Source: Mycobacterium sp. 050128 (GTDB taxonomy: Bacteria; Actinomycetota; Actinomycetes; Mycobacteriales; Mycobacteriaceae). From it: DNA of 64,000 nt. Made by a program: the position numbers and the translations under genes. The stretch is from assembly GCF_036409155.1 (NCBI RefSeq), contig NZ_JAZGLW010000004.1, forward strand, positions 310,001 to 374,000, given 5' to 3'. Shown piece after piece: positions 44,750 to 52,713 of the stretch. The notes under the pieces are model-generated. The model ran no database searches, was not told where the DNA came from, and saw only the letters and a program-made list of their open reading frames with translations. The stretch's first letter is position 1. Each line of letters opens with the position of its first letter.

Positions 44750-45000
44750 TGCGGGTCGGGGAGCAGCGGCGCCTGGGAGTTGCCCACCATCGCCGCCATC
44801 GTTCGGGCGTTCTGCCACGTCAGCGCCTCCACCTCTAGTGCGTCCAGGCTGATCCACCGCCCAGTCCTCGGGGCGCGGATCAGCAGTCTCGATCCATTGC
44901 GGGTGTCGACTCGCTGTATCACGACTTCAGTGAATTCGTTTGCGACGGTAATCAGTTCGCCGACCGCACCCGCCGTCAAACGCTCGAGTTCGTCGTTCAC
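44746..45000 (-). CDS. Small cysteine-free protein of the dioxygenase operon
   Basis: An 84-residue soluble protein, GTG start at 45000, overlapping the beta-subunit stop and the dehydrogenase start by 4 bases each. Sequence MNDELERLTAGAVGELITVANEFTEVVIQRVDTRNGSRLLIRAPRTGRWISLDALEVEALTW is beta-rich. It has no Cys, so it is not the ferredoxin that might be expected at this place. I do not recognise the family. An assembly factor or regulatory subunit for the dioxygenase is possible, but unproven. Confidence 0.8.
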   Translation of the reverse strand: MNDELERLTAGAVGELITVANEFTEVVIQRVDTRNGSRLLIRAPRTGRWISLDALEVEALTWQNARTMAAMVGNSQAPLLPDPQ

Positions 45001-45536
45001 AGGAACACCGCCAGGTTCTGCATCCGCAATACCGACTCGTCAGCGCTGATCGTGCGCCGCGCGAGTTTCCATCGATCATCGCACCAGCGCAGCAAGTCCT
45101 CGCGACCGCAGGACATCAGCGCGCTCTCGTTGACGTCGCCGCGACTGCGGAACAGCAGTTCGGCGGATTCGACCACCAGGTGTTCGGCATCATCGGACTC
45201 GAAGGTACGCACGTTGGTGATGAAGTGGCGCAGCCGCGACGGCGGATCCTCGGCCCACACGTGTTCGGTGCCCATTCGCGCCACCCGCTGGCTCAATGAG
45301 TACTTGTCCTCGTCGAAGTGGGCCATCCCGGGTTTCGGAAACGCAGAGGTGTCGAACCCGACGCCGCGTGCGGTCGTGACGCGCACCGGCATCACGTAGC
45401 GGACATCGTCGGTCAGGGTTTCCAGCCACGCCTCGTACTGTTGGGCATCCAGCAGGTAGGCCTCGTCCACCAGAAACTGATGCGCCTGAAAATGCCGGGG
45501 GTCATCAAAGGGCAAGGACGGCAAGGTCTTTCTCAC
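44997..45536 (-). CDS. Aromatic-ring-hydroxylating dioxygenase beta subunit
   Basis: A 179-residue SnoaL-like/beta-subunit protein: FQAHQFLVDEAYLLDAQQYEAWLETLTDDVRYVMPVRVT is the diagnostic N-terminal part, followed by MGTEHVWAEDPPSRLRHFITNVRTFES and ADESVLRMQNLAVFL at the end. It forms the structural half of an alpha3beta3 oxygenase. GTG start at 45536 overlapping the alpha-subunit stop by 4 bases. Confidence 0.94.
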   Translation of the reverse strand: MRKTLPSLPFDDPRHFQAHQFLVDEAYLLDAQQYEAWLETLTDDVRYVMPVRVTTARGVGFDTSAFPKPGMAHFDEDKYSLSQRVARMGTEHVWAEDPPSRLRHFITNVRTFESDDAEHLVVESAELLFRSRGDVNESALMSCGREDLLRWCDDRWKLARRTISADESVLRMQNLAVFL

Positions 45537-46900
45537 GCGGTGGCCCCCTGTAGATAATCAGCCCACAACTTCAGCAACTCGCGCTGGTTGTATTCGTTGT
45601 AGCCGACCTGCGCGCGGCCCGGGCCGTGGAACGACTCGGCGGGCAGCGCCTCGACCACCGGACGATCGTCGGACAGCAGGCCCATCCGGCTGTTCAGCAG
45701 CATCCGTCGCGCCATCGAGCCCCCTGCGGTGGTGGTCAGCGACACCCAGTTCTCCACGTCGTCTTGTTCGAACATGCCCGTCGAGCCGAAGCACATCAGA
45801 TAGGCCTTGTAGGAATCCAGCTTGTACTGCGGCGGCGCGGCGGAGTCCACCGCGAACCACGAACAGACTTCGGTTTCGTGCTCACTGATGGGCTGCCACA
45901 AGCGGATTGAAATGAAGGGCACCACCTCGTCATGGTGACCGTCCACCACGTCTCTTACGCGCGGCCAGTTGTGCACGAAGCTCAGGTTGGGAAAGCAGGT
46001 GGCTGCCGAGATCATGAACCCGTCCTCGCCGACCACCCGCTGTTGCTCCGGTGTCCACACGCCTTTGATCCGGTCGATCATCTCGTCGGGGTAGCCGACG
46101 TAGCGCATCCGTTCCTCGAAGCTGCCCGGTGGAAGTTTGTACGTGGTGCCGCCGCCGCGATGTGCCCAGTAGGTGGCGCCGTCCTTTCGCTTCTGCGCCT
46201 TGGGTTCTCGGAACAGGCCGATCTCCACTATCGACGCATGCGTATGCGGCGTGTGGTACATGTCGCCGGAGAAATTTTCGGCGCCGATCTTCCAGTTCGC
46301 CTTGATCCGCCAGCGCTGCGGCCCCCGCACTTGCAGGCCGCCCGTGCTCTGCTTGGTGTAGAAGTCCAAATAGAACCGGAAGTCGCCGAGGAAATCCCGC
46401 AGGGGCTCGGCGTGCGGATCCATGCTGATGAACAGCAGACCGTTGTAATTGGCGAAGTTCGGTGCCGGCAGCAAGCCGTGGGCGCTCCTTATGAAGCCCT
46501 CGTCGCCGCCGTAGGCCTCGCGGTGAAACGGCAGGCCGGTGAGCCGCCCGTCGTTGCGATATGTCCAGCCGTGGTACGGACAGCGGAAGTTGGAGGCGTT
46601 CCCCATCTCGGCTCGGCAGACCTGCATGCCGCGGTGCAGGCACATATTGAACAAGGCGTGCACCTCGCCATTGCCGTCCCGGGTAAGGATGAATGAGTCG
46701 TCGAGAACCCGGCGCACCACGTAGTCGCCGTCCTGCGGGATCTCCGATTCGTGGCCCACGAACGTCCAAGCCCGGCTGAACAGCCGCTCCTTCTCGAGCG
46801 TGAACAGCTGCCGGTCGTTGTAGATGTGGGCGGGGATCAGGCCGCGGCGCACGTTCTCGAACAGGCCGTCCTCGACGTCGTCTATCACGGGGCACCCCAT
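45533..46900 (-). CDS. Aromatic-ring-hydroxylating dioxygenase alpha subunit
   Basis: A 455-residue Rieske non-heme iron oxygenase. The Rieske cluster is C87-x-H89 in NMCLHRG and C107-x2-H110 in FRCPYHGW. The mononuclear iron site is ENFSGDMYHTPHTHAS (D213, H216, H221) with a third carboxylate expected later. It inserts both atoms of O2 into an aromatic ring to give a cis-dihydrodiol. The adjacent genes suggest a carboxylated aromatic such as phthalate; this is inference. The needed ferredoxin and reductase are not encoded in this window. First gene of a five-gene operon. Confidence 0.95.
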   Translation of the reverse strand: MGCPVIDDVEDGLFENVRRGLIPAHIYNDRQLFTLEKERLFSRAWTFVGHESEIPQDGDYVVRRVLDDSFILTRDGNGEVHALFNMCLHRGMQVCRAEMGNASNFRCPYHGWTYRNDGRLTGLPFHREAYGGDEGFIRSAHGLLPAPNFANYNGLLFISMDPHAEPLRDFLGDFRFYLDFYTKQSTGGLQVRGPQRWRIKANWKIGAENFSGDMYHTPHTHASIVEIGLFREPKAQKRKDGATYWAHRGGGTTYKLPPGSFEERMRYVGYPDEMIDRIKGVWTPEQQRVVGEDGFMISAATCFPNLSFVHNWPRVRDVVDGHHDEVVPFISIRLWQPISEHETEVCSWFAVDSAAPPQYKLDSYKAYLMCFGSTGMFEQDDVENWVSLTTTAGGSMARRMLLNSRMGLLSDDRPVVEALPAESFHGPGRAQVGYNEYNQRELLKLWADYLQGATA

Positions 46901-47151
46901 CGCTCTGCTCTACAGAAATATCCTCCGATCAGTAGAATCCCGCATTTCGCCCCGGCTGGTCAAACACGACCGGCCAGGGCATTCAGTCGCCGGAAAGGAT
47001 CCTTGAGGGCAACTCACAGGCTTCGCACAACTGAGCGGCGCGGGTCGAGCAATACCGGGGCTCGGCGGTGCACATGATTCGCACCAAAGGGCGCGCCGCG
47101 CTGGTACGGGCTCTGTAGCTCGGGGGCCGTCGGCGAGTAGCGTCACGCTTC

Positions 47152-47910
47152 GTGAGGGCCGCACCGGAGCGCGTCGCGTCGCAGGATGACATCACGGCGG
47201 AGATCGCCGAATTCGCGGCTCGGCACGCCGGCGGCTCGGACACCCGGCCGCGGCTCGACTATCCGCCGTACCGCAGCAGTGCGCTGCGCCACCCGAAACA
47301 ACCTCTGCTGCTGGTGGATCCCGACGAGCTCGAGCGCTGCGCACCGTGCTTCGGCGAGCGTGATGTGGACCCGCGCGACGCCGACCTGACGGCCGGCCAC
47401 CCGGGCGAGCCGATCGGCGAACGCATCATCGTGGTCGGGCGGCTGCTCGACCAGTTCGGACGACCGCTGGCCGGGCAGCTGATCGAGATCTGGCAGGCGA
47501 ACGCCGCCGGCCGCTACCGCCACGAGCGCGACCAGCATCCGGCTCCGCTGGACCCGAACTTCGTCGGGGCCGGCCGCTGCCTGACCGGGGCCGACGGGAC
47601 CTACCGATTCTTGACCGTCAAGCCCGGTCCTTACCCCTGGCGCAATCATCACAACGCCTGGCGCCCGGCGCACATCCATTTCTCGCTGTTCGGTACCGCG
47701 TTCATCCAGCGCCTGGTCACCCAGATGTACTTCCCAGGCGACCCGCTGTTCGATTTGGATCCGATCTTCCAATCGGTCGTGGATCCCGTTGCGCGCCAAC
47801 GGCTGATCGCCGGTTACGACCATGGGCTCACCGAGCCGGAGTATGCGACCGGCTATCGGTGGGACATCGTGCTGGCGGACGACTCCTGGACCGAGGCCGA
47901 GCATGACTGA
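47152..47910 (+). CDS. pcaH: Protocatechuate 3,4-dioxygenase beta subunit
   Basis: A 252-residue intradiol dioxygenase subunit carrying the Fe(III) site: Tyr122 (AGRYRH), Tyr161 (GPYPW), His174 and His176 (PAHIHFSLFG). The N-terminal YPPYRSSALRHPKQPLLL and GERIIVVGRLLDQFGRPLAGQLIEIWQANAAG are typical of PcaH. It cleaves protocatechuate to 3-carboxy-cis,cis-muconate together with PcaG. GTG start. First gene of pcaHGB, divergent from the dioxygenase operon over 251 bases. Confidence 0.95.
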   Translation: MRAAPERVASQDDITAEIAEFAARHAGGSDTRPRLDYPPYRSSALRHPKQPLLLVDPDELERCAPCFGERDVDPRDADLTAGHPGEPIGERIIVVGRLLDQFGRPLAGQLIEIWQANAAGRYRHERDQHPAPLDPNFVGAGRCLTGADGTYRFLTVKPGPYPWRNHHNAWRPAHIHFSLFGTAFIQRLVTQMYFPGDPLFDLDPIFQSVVDPVARQRLIAGYDHGLTEPEYATGYRWDIVLADDSWTEAEHD

Positions 47911-48394
47911 ATTGGCCTGCACGCCAGGGCAAACCGTCGGTCCGTTCCTGCATCTCGGAATGCCTTGCGCCCCGGAGTTGGTGGGGGATTCGGATTCCCG
48001 AGCCATCCGACTGCACGGCACGGTGTACGACGGCGACGGCACACCGGTGCCGGATGCCCTGGTGGAACTCTGGCAGGCCGGCGACGGGTTCACCGGATGG
48101 GGCAGGGCCGCAACGGATGTCGACGGGCATTACGGTTTCACCACCGTGGCGCCGGGACGCCCGCCGTTTTTCGCGCTCGCCGTCTTCGCGCGCGGACTGC
48201 TGGACCGGCTGTTCACTCGCGCCTATCTGCCCGGGGCGGACCTGGCCGCCAACCCGCTGTTGGCCGTCGTCGACGCCGGGCGGCGCGCAACGTTGTTGTG
48301 CGTCCCGGAAAGCCAAGGGGGTTACCGCTTCGACATTCAGCTGCAAGGTCCGCGCGAGACCGTGTTTCTGGCCTACCGGGGCGCCGGGGGATGA
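47903..48394 (+). CDS. pcaG: Protocatechuate 3,4-dioxygenase alpha subunit
   Basis: A 163-residue PcaG from the ATG at 47903, overlapping the pcaH stop by 8 bases. CTPGQTVGPFLHLGM is the typical PcaG opening. RLHGTVYDGDGTPVPDALVELWQA, GRAATDVDGHYGFTTVAPG and FFALAVFARGLLDRLFTRAYLPG match the intradiol fold without the iron ligands, as expected for the alpha chain. Slightly short against the usual 190-200 residues. Confidence 0.93.
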   Translation: MTELACTPGQTVGPFLHLGMPCAPELVGDSDSRAIRLHGTVYDGDGTPVPDALVELWQAGDGFTGWGRAATDVDGHYGFTTVAPGRPPFFALAVFARGLLDRLFTRAYLPGADLAANPLLAVVDAGRRATLLCVPESQGGYRFDIQLQGPRETVFLAYRGAGG

Positions 48395-49629
48395 CCAATC
48401 TGTTGTGGCCGGGCGATCACCGGGCCGGCGAGCACATGACCGATCAGGCGCTGCTGCGCGCGATGGTGGCGGTGCAATCGGCCTGGCTGAGCGCACTGGC
48501 CTCCGCTGGTCTGGCGCCCGCCGACGCCGCAGGCGCCGACCTGTCAAACCTGGTGGACGACGAGGACGTCGAGACGCTCGCGGTCGCCGCCGAGAACAGC
48601 GGCAATCCGGTCGTCGCTTTGGTCGAGCTGCTGCGCAAGCGGGCCAAACCCGGTATCGGTCCGTGGATCCACCGCGGACTCACCAGCCAGGACGTACTGG
48701 ACACCGCGCTGATGCTGGGTGTGCGCGGCGTCGCCGATGAGCTGAGAATGCAGCTGCGCGAGCATGTTTGGGCATTGGCCGCGCTTGCGAACACGCACCG
48801 GGCCACCCCGATGGTGGCCCGTACGCTGACCCAGCAGGCCGCGCCGACCACGTTCGGCGTCAAGGCGGCCGGGTGGTGCCACGGTGTGGTCGACGCATAT
48901 GAACGGCTTTGTGGCCTGAGCACCCCGATTCAGCTCGGCGGTGCCGTCGGAACATGGTCGGCCACGACGGAACTCGCGGCGCTGCTCACCGGCGCGACCG
49001 ATCCTGCAGAGGTATCGGAGCGGGTAATGCGCAGTGCCGCAGCCGCTTTAGGCCTCGCTGTGCGTATGCCATGGCATACCGCCCGGATGCCGGTCACCGC
49101 GGCTGCGGATGCCTTCCTCGGGTGCACCGATAGCTGGGGCCGGATCGCCTCAGACGTCGTTGTGCTGGTTCGCCCGGAGATCAGCGAGCTGAGCGAGCCG
49201 GCCGCCGAGCAGCGGGGCGGCTCGTCGTCGATGCCACACAAGCGCAATCCGGTGCTGTCCATCTTGATTCGGCGCGCCGCGATATCCGCACCGCAACTGG
49301 CCGCGACCCTGCACACCGCGGCGGCGCTGGCCAACGACGAACGCCCCGATGGCGCTTGGCATGCCGAATGGGACACGCTGCGGACCCTGACCCGGCGGAC
49401 CGTGATCGCGGGCTCCCAGTGCGGCGAGCTGCTGGCCGGGCTGGAGGTACATGCCACCCGGATGGCCGAGAATCTAAGTGCAGCAGACGTTCTCGGTGAG
49501 CAGCGGACAATCGCCGAGCTGGCCCGGATGCCGCCGTCGCAAACCTATTTCGGCGGCGTCGACCGATTGATCGACGAGAGCCTAGGACGCGCCGAGCGGG
49601 TAGTCGGCAAACGGAGCAGTGGTCCGTAG
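48391..49629 (+). CDS. pcaB: 3-carboxy-cis,cis-muconate cycloisomerase
   Basis: A 412-residue fumarase/aspartase-superfamily enzyme from the ATG at 48391 (4-base overlap with pcaG). Superfamily signature GGSSSMPHKRNPVLSIL; GLTSQDVLDTALML and ARTLTQQAAPTTFGVKAAGW form the other active-site segments. It lactonises the PcaHG product. About 40 residues shorter than most PcaB proteins at the C-terminus. The next pathway genes (pcaC/D or pcaL, pcaIJ) are not in the window. Its end overlaps the convergent TetR gene by 48 bases. Confidence 0.93.
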   Translation: MTNLLWPGDHRAGEHMTDQALLRAMVAVQSAWLSALASAGLAPADAAGADLSNLVDDEDVETLAVAAENSGNPVVALVELLRKRAKPGIGPWIHRGLTSQDVLDTALMLGVRGVADELRMQLREHVWALAALANTHRATPMVARTLTQQAAPTTFGVKAAGWCHGVVDAYERLCGLSTPIQLGGAVGTWSATTELAALLTGATDPAEVSERVMRSAAAALGLAVRMPWHTARMPVTAAADAFLGCTDSWGRIASDVVVLVRPEISELSEPAAEQRGGSSSMPHKRNPVLSILIRRAAISAPQLAATLHTAAALANDERPDGAWHAEWDTLRTLTRRTVIAGSQCGELLAGLEVHATRMAENLSAADVLGEQRTIAELARMPPSQTYFGGVDRLIDESLGRAERVVGKRSSGP

Positions 49630-50307
49630 TGCCAGGGCCGGGTGTCCGGCAGTGGCGATGCCGTCCTCGTAGATGCTGGCCAGCCAGATGTGCACCAGCG
49701 TGTCGATCACCCGATCTTCTCGGATCGCCGGTTCCTCGGAGGTGAACGTCGCGGCCATCACCCGCTCGCTCAACATGTTGAGTGCGATGGACAGATCCTC
49801 GGCCGAGACGGTGTCCGGCGCGGCGCCGCGCTCACGTTCGGCCTTGATCGCGCTGGTGGTGAACGAGATCCACGTCTGCATCAGCGTCGACCACAACGCC
49901 CGGACCTCGGGGTTGGTGGACTTGGCCGAGGCGCCGGCCACGGCGACCGCCCGGTGCGATCCCGACACCTCGAAGAACGCCTCGATTCGGTCGCGCCACA
50001 GCGTCGCTGGGTCACCGGCCAGCTTGGCGCGCAGCGACTTGAGTGCCGCATGCGCCTTGGTGTTCATCTGGTCCAGCAACGACAACAGCACCGCATTTTT
50101 GGACCGGAAATAAAAGTAGAAGGTGGGCCGGGAGATGCCCGCGCCTTTCGCCAGATCGTCGACGGAGAAGTCGGCTAATGGCCGCTCTTCCAAGAGCCGT
50201 TCGGCGGTGGCGAGAATCGCCTTCTCGCGGTCGTCTCCCGAGTGATGCGACGCACGACGGCCGCGCGAGGCATGCGCATATCCGCTGTAGGCCGAGGGGT
50301 CGGACAC
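49582..50307 (-). CDS. EthR-like TetR-family repressor
   Basis: A 241-residue TetR protein from the GTG at 50307. GDDREKAILATAERLLEERPLADFSVDDLAKGAGISRPTFYFYFRSKNAVLLSLLDQM is nearly the same as the DNA-binding part of EthR, and the ligand domain keeps EVRALWSTLMQTWISFTTSAIKAERERGAAP and RVIDTLVHIWLASIYED. EthR represses the ethA monooxygenase gene, but no such gene is present here. It may instead regulate the neighbouring pca genes or itself. The upstream DNA has TGTCGAT repeats like the ethR operator. Confidence 0.92.
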   Translation of the reverse strand: MSDPSAYSGYAHASRGRRASHHSGDDREKAILATAERLLEERPLADFSVDDLAKGAGISRPTFYFYFRSKNAVLLSLLDQMNTKAHAALKSLRAKLAGDPATLWRDRIEAFFEVSGSHRAVAVAGASAKSTNPEVRALWSTLMQTWISFTTSAIKAERERGAAPDTVSAEDLSIALNMLSERVMAATFTSEEPAIREDRVIDTLVHIWLASIYEDGIATAGHPALALRTTAPFADYPLGAS

Positions 50308-50327
50308 GGCACATACCCTAGAGGTAC

Positions 50328-50377
50328 ATCGACATATGCCAGGGAAATTGTCGATTAAAACCAACAATAATGTCGAT
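50328..50377. promoter_or_regulatory. TGTCGAT boxes, probable EthR-like operator
   Basis: Three TGTCGAT elements lie just upstream of the EthR-like gene: one on the minus strand (50328-50334) and two on the plus strand (50349-50355 and 50371-50377, exactly 22 bases apart, each followed by TAA and a CAAC further on). The known ethR-ethA operator is likewise built of TGTCGAT-type repeats. Confidence 0.65.
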
Positions 50378-50471
50378 TAAGTTCAACACTTCTTCTCTAT
50401 CGATTCATTCGTCGCCCCGCGCGAAAGGCGCAGCAGCAAGCCGACGCAAACTACAAACTACCTTGCGACTC

Positions 50472-50485
50472 GGGACTTCCGCCCC
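50472..50485. promoter_or_regulatory. Degenerate DosR-box-like sequence
   Basis: GGGACTTCCGCCCC, flanked by C before and TA after, matches 11 of 14 core bases of the DosR box GGGACTWWAGTCCC, with the left half perfect. It lies 66 bases before a candidate small peptide gene. Confidence 0.4.
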
Positions 50486-50550
50486 TACTTCGCACCTGAC
50501 CGGCGATGGTCGCATCTATACATCGATCAACGGGACAGGATGATTTGGTG

Positions 50551-50619
50551 ATGACGAAAAGCAGTGACGACACCAAGAAGAGTCCCGCGGACGAGCCGGT
50601 CACGGGCCTGCACCACTGA
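50551..50619 (+). CDS. Candidate 22-residue peptide gene
   Basis: ATG to TGA encodes 22 residues: an N-terminal MTKSSDDTKKSPADEP and the C-terminal end VTGLHH. It is charged and not random-looking. A weak RBS (ACAGGA) is 11 bases upstream, and a GTG sits directly before the ATG. The case for a real gene is positional: a DosR-like half-perfect box 66 bases upstream and a very strong hairpin 19 bases after the stop, with no other gene between 50307 and 50699. Could equally be part of a small RNA. Confidence 0.35.
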   Translation: MTKSSDDTKKSPADEPVTGLHH

Positions 50620-50637
50620 ACGAGGCCTGTCGCCGAG

Positions 50638-50694
50638 TTGAAAGCCGCGGCGGTCCCGGCCTCCTCCTACCCCCACCGGGACCGCCGCTTTCAA
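50638..50694. terminator. Strong bidirectional hairpin
   Basis: A 19-base-pair stem with one 3-base bulge (50638-50659 with 50676-50694, loop of 16). It lies between the candidate peptide gene (+) and the convergent hydrolase gene (-). Confidence 0.75.
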
Positions 50695-50698
50695 AACC

Positions 50699-51343
50699 CT
50701 AGGGCGCCGCCGGATCGAGGTGACCCAGAAACCAGTCCCGGGCCAGGGCCGCGACCTGTTCGAGCGTGCCCGGTTCCTCGAACAGGTGGGTGGCACCGGG
50801 AACCACGGCGACTTCACACTCGACTGGGATCGCGGCCTGTGCCCGCCGGTTCAGCTCGAGGACCATTTCGTCGTGCCCGCCGACGATCAAGAGTGTCGGA
50901 GCCTGCACTTTGCGAAGCAACCCGTTCGCCAGGTCGGGCCGACCGCCACGAGACACCACCGCGCCGACCTTGATACCGGGATGCGCGGCCGCAGCCAGGG
51001 CAGCGCCCGCTCCGGTGCTGGCACCGAAGTACCCCACCGGTAATGACGCGGTATCGGGTTGAGCGGCAAGCCAGGCCGAGACGTGGATCAACCGATGCGC
51101 GAGCAACCCGATGTCGAAGACGTTGGACCGGTTGTGTTCCTCTTCGGGTGTCAGCAGGTCGAAAAGCACCGTGGCGAACCCTGCCATGTTGAGTACTCCG
51201 GCGACATAGCGATTGCGGGGGCTGTGCCTGCTACTACCGCTGCCATGCGCGAACACGATGACACCCTTGGGGTGCGGGGGGATAGTGAGCTGGCCGGCCA
51301 CGGATGCCGGCCCGACGGCCACCCGGATTTCCTTGTCTATCAT
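50699..51343 (-). CDS. Dienelactone-hydrolase-like alpha/beta hydrolase
   Basis: A 214-residue compact alpha/beta hydrolase: GVIVFAHGSGSSRHSPRN (oxyanion region), GYFGASTGAGAAL (nucleophile Ser in G-A-S-T-G), LLIVGGHDEMVLELN (Asp) and VPGATHLFEEPG (His). Substrate unknown. It follows the Rv2629-like gene by 16 bases on the same strand and is likely in its DosR-controlled transcript. Confidence 0.88.
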   Translation of the reverse strand: MIDKEIRVAVGPASVAGQLTIPPHPKGVIVFAHGSGSSRHSPRNRYVAGVLNMAGFATVLFDLLTPEEEHNRSNVFDIGLLAHRLIHVSAWLAAQPDTASLPVGYFGASTGAGAALAAAAHPGIKVGAVVSRGGRPDLANGLLRKVQAPTLLIVGGHDEMVLELNRRAQAAIPVECEVAVVPGATHLFEEPGTLEQVAALARDWFLGHLDPAAP

Positions 51344-51359
51344 GGTGATCGGCCCGATC

Positions 51360-52484
51360 CTAGGGTTGCCGGCTGGCCAGGCGGTCGGTCACGGCATACC
51401 GCAACAACGCGGCAATTCCGTCGGTCGGTGCGATCCGGTTATCGGCCCGGACCAATGAGGCGCCAACCGCGATCGCGCTGAACGGCAACGCCTCGTCGGC
51501 CCGTGCGATGCGCTCGACCGGCTCGCCCAGTTCGGACAATGCGTCGGCATCGGGCGCGATGGTGGTGAGCGCGTGGCCGGTGACCACGACGGTGTCGGCC
51601 AGTTCACCGATGATCAGTGTGTCGATGTCGCCGTCACGCAGGGCCGCGCAAACGTCGGCGAGTCCCTGGGCTGCCAAGCCGGATCCCCGCCCGATTTCGG
51701 CTTCGAATCGACCTGCGATGGCCGTCATTTCGAGGCCATGACGCCGAGCGAACTCCGCCGAGGTCGCCTGGTGGACCTCTTCTTCGTCGGCGCGGCCTTT
51801 CTGAGCACCGCCGTGCAGCTGCGAGACGCGTTCGGCAACCCGCTCCGGCAATTCGGCAAGAAGATCGGCGCGTGCCGGAACCGCGCCGCTGACGAATACG
51901 ACCTCGGGGTTGGCGTCGTCCACCAACCGGGTCAAGTGCTCAGCGATCGCGCGACAGTTCATCCGGATAGCTTCATCGGTCGTGTGTTGGAGATCGCCGT
52001 AGCCATTCCAGCCGGCGGTGGCCGGCTTGTGCACGGGGTACCCGGCGCCTTTCACACGAGTGGATTTGACCCCGATGCCGTCGTAGAGACTGATGTCCGC
52101 GCCGGTGTGGTCGACCGCGGCGAACACGTAAACCGGTCGCCGCATCGCACCCTCGATGAGCGGCAGGACGTACGGGTAGTCCGAAAAACGAACCACCGTG
52201 CTCGGGGGTGGGCTGCTGAGTTGTTCGTCAATCAGCACGCGGTCGCCGGTCGCGATCAACGCCTTGCCGCGCCGGCCCACCGCAGGGCGGTGGTTGCGCA
52301 CCGCATCCGCGAGCGTGTCGATGAGTTCAGTTCCCGCACCCATGTTTTCAAGGTGCTTACGGATTTCGTGCCACTTCGCTTCGAGTTGCTCGACCGCATC
52401 TGCCGCGTCGTGGGAGTCGTCGAAATACACCGAGGCGAACGGGCCTTCCGCCTTTACCAGCCCCCTGAGACGTTCGGATCGCAT
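51360..52484 (-). CDS. Rv2629-like protein (baeRF/eRF1-like family)
   Basis: A 374-residue protein, the same length as Rv2629 of M. tuberculosis, a DosR-regulon member. MRSERLRGLVKAEGPFASVYFDDSHDAADAVEQLEAKWHEIRKHL is the conserved opening. The middle part (FVSGAVPARADLLAELPERVAERV) and the C-terminal part (LADVCAALRDGDIDTLIIGE, then a final eL30-like fold) match the bacterial archaeo-eukaryotic release-factor family. Ribosome-linked role inferred from fold. A near-perfect DosR box lies 91 bases upstream. Confidence 0.9.
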   Translation of the reverse strand: MRSERLRGLVKAEGPFASVYFDDSHDAADAVEQLEAKWHEIRKHLENMGAGTELIDTLADAVRNHRPAVGRRGKALIATGDRVLIDEQLSSPPPSTVVRFSDYPYVLPLIEGAMRRPVYVFAAVDHTGADISLYDGIGVKSTRVKGAGYPVHKPATAGWNGYGDLQHTTDEAIRMNCRAIAEHLTRLVDDANPEVVFVSGAVPARADLLAELPERVAERVSQLHGGAQKGRADEEEVHQATSAEFARRHGLEMTAIAGRFEAEIGRGSGLAAQGLADVCAALRDGDIDTLIIGELADTVVVTGHALTTIAPDADALSELGEPVERIARADEALPFSAIAVGASLVRADNRIAPTDGIAALLRYAVTDRLASRQP

Positions 52485-52574
52485 GTCGCACCTTTGCTGT
52501 TGTGTCTTCGTTTACTGCTGGTCAACGTATGAACGGCAACTGCGAGCCCGCCAGAGCCATTAGCCCCCTGATGT

Positions 52575-52588
52575 GGGCCTTAAGTCCC
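52575..52588. promoter_or_regulatory. DosR box (13/14)
   Basis: GGGCCTTAAGTCCC matches the dormancy-regulator consensus GGGACTWWAGTCCC at 13 of 14 positions. It lies upstream of the Rv2629-like gene (minus strand). Confidence 0.7.
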
Positions 52589-52713
52589 TGTCGAAGGGAC
52601 CGGCCCTACGATCCACCTTCGCAAGCAGGTCGAGAGATCGCGCGCGGCTGGCCGAAGACACCGTTGGCCGGGCAGTTGGATCTCAACCGCCCGGCCAACG
52701 CGTCATCTGGTCG

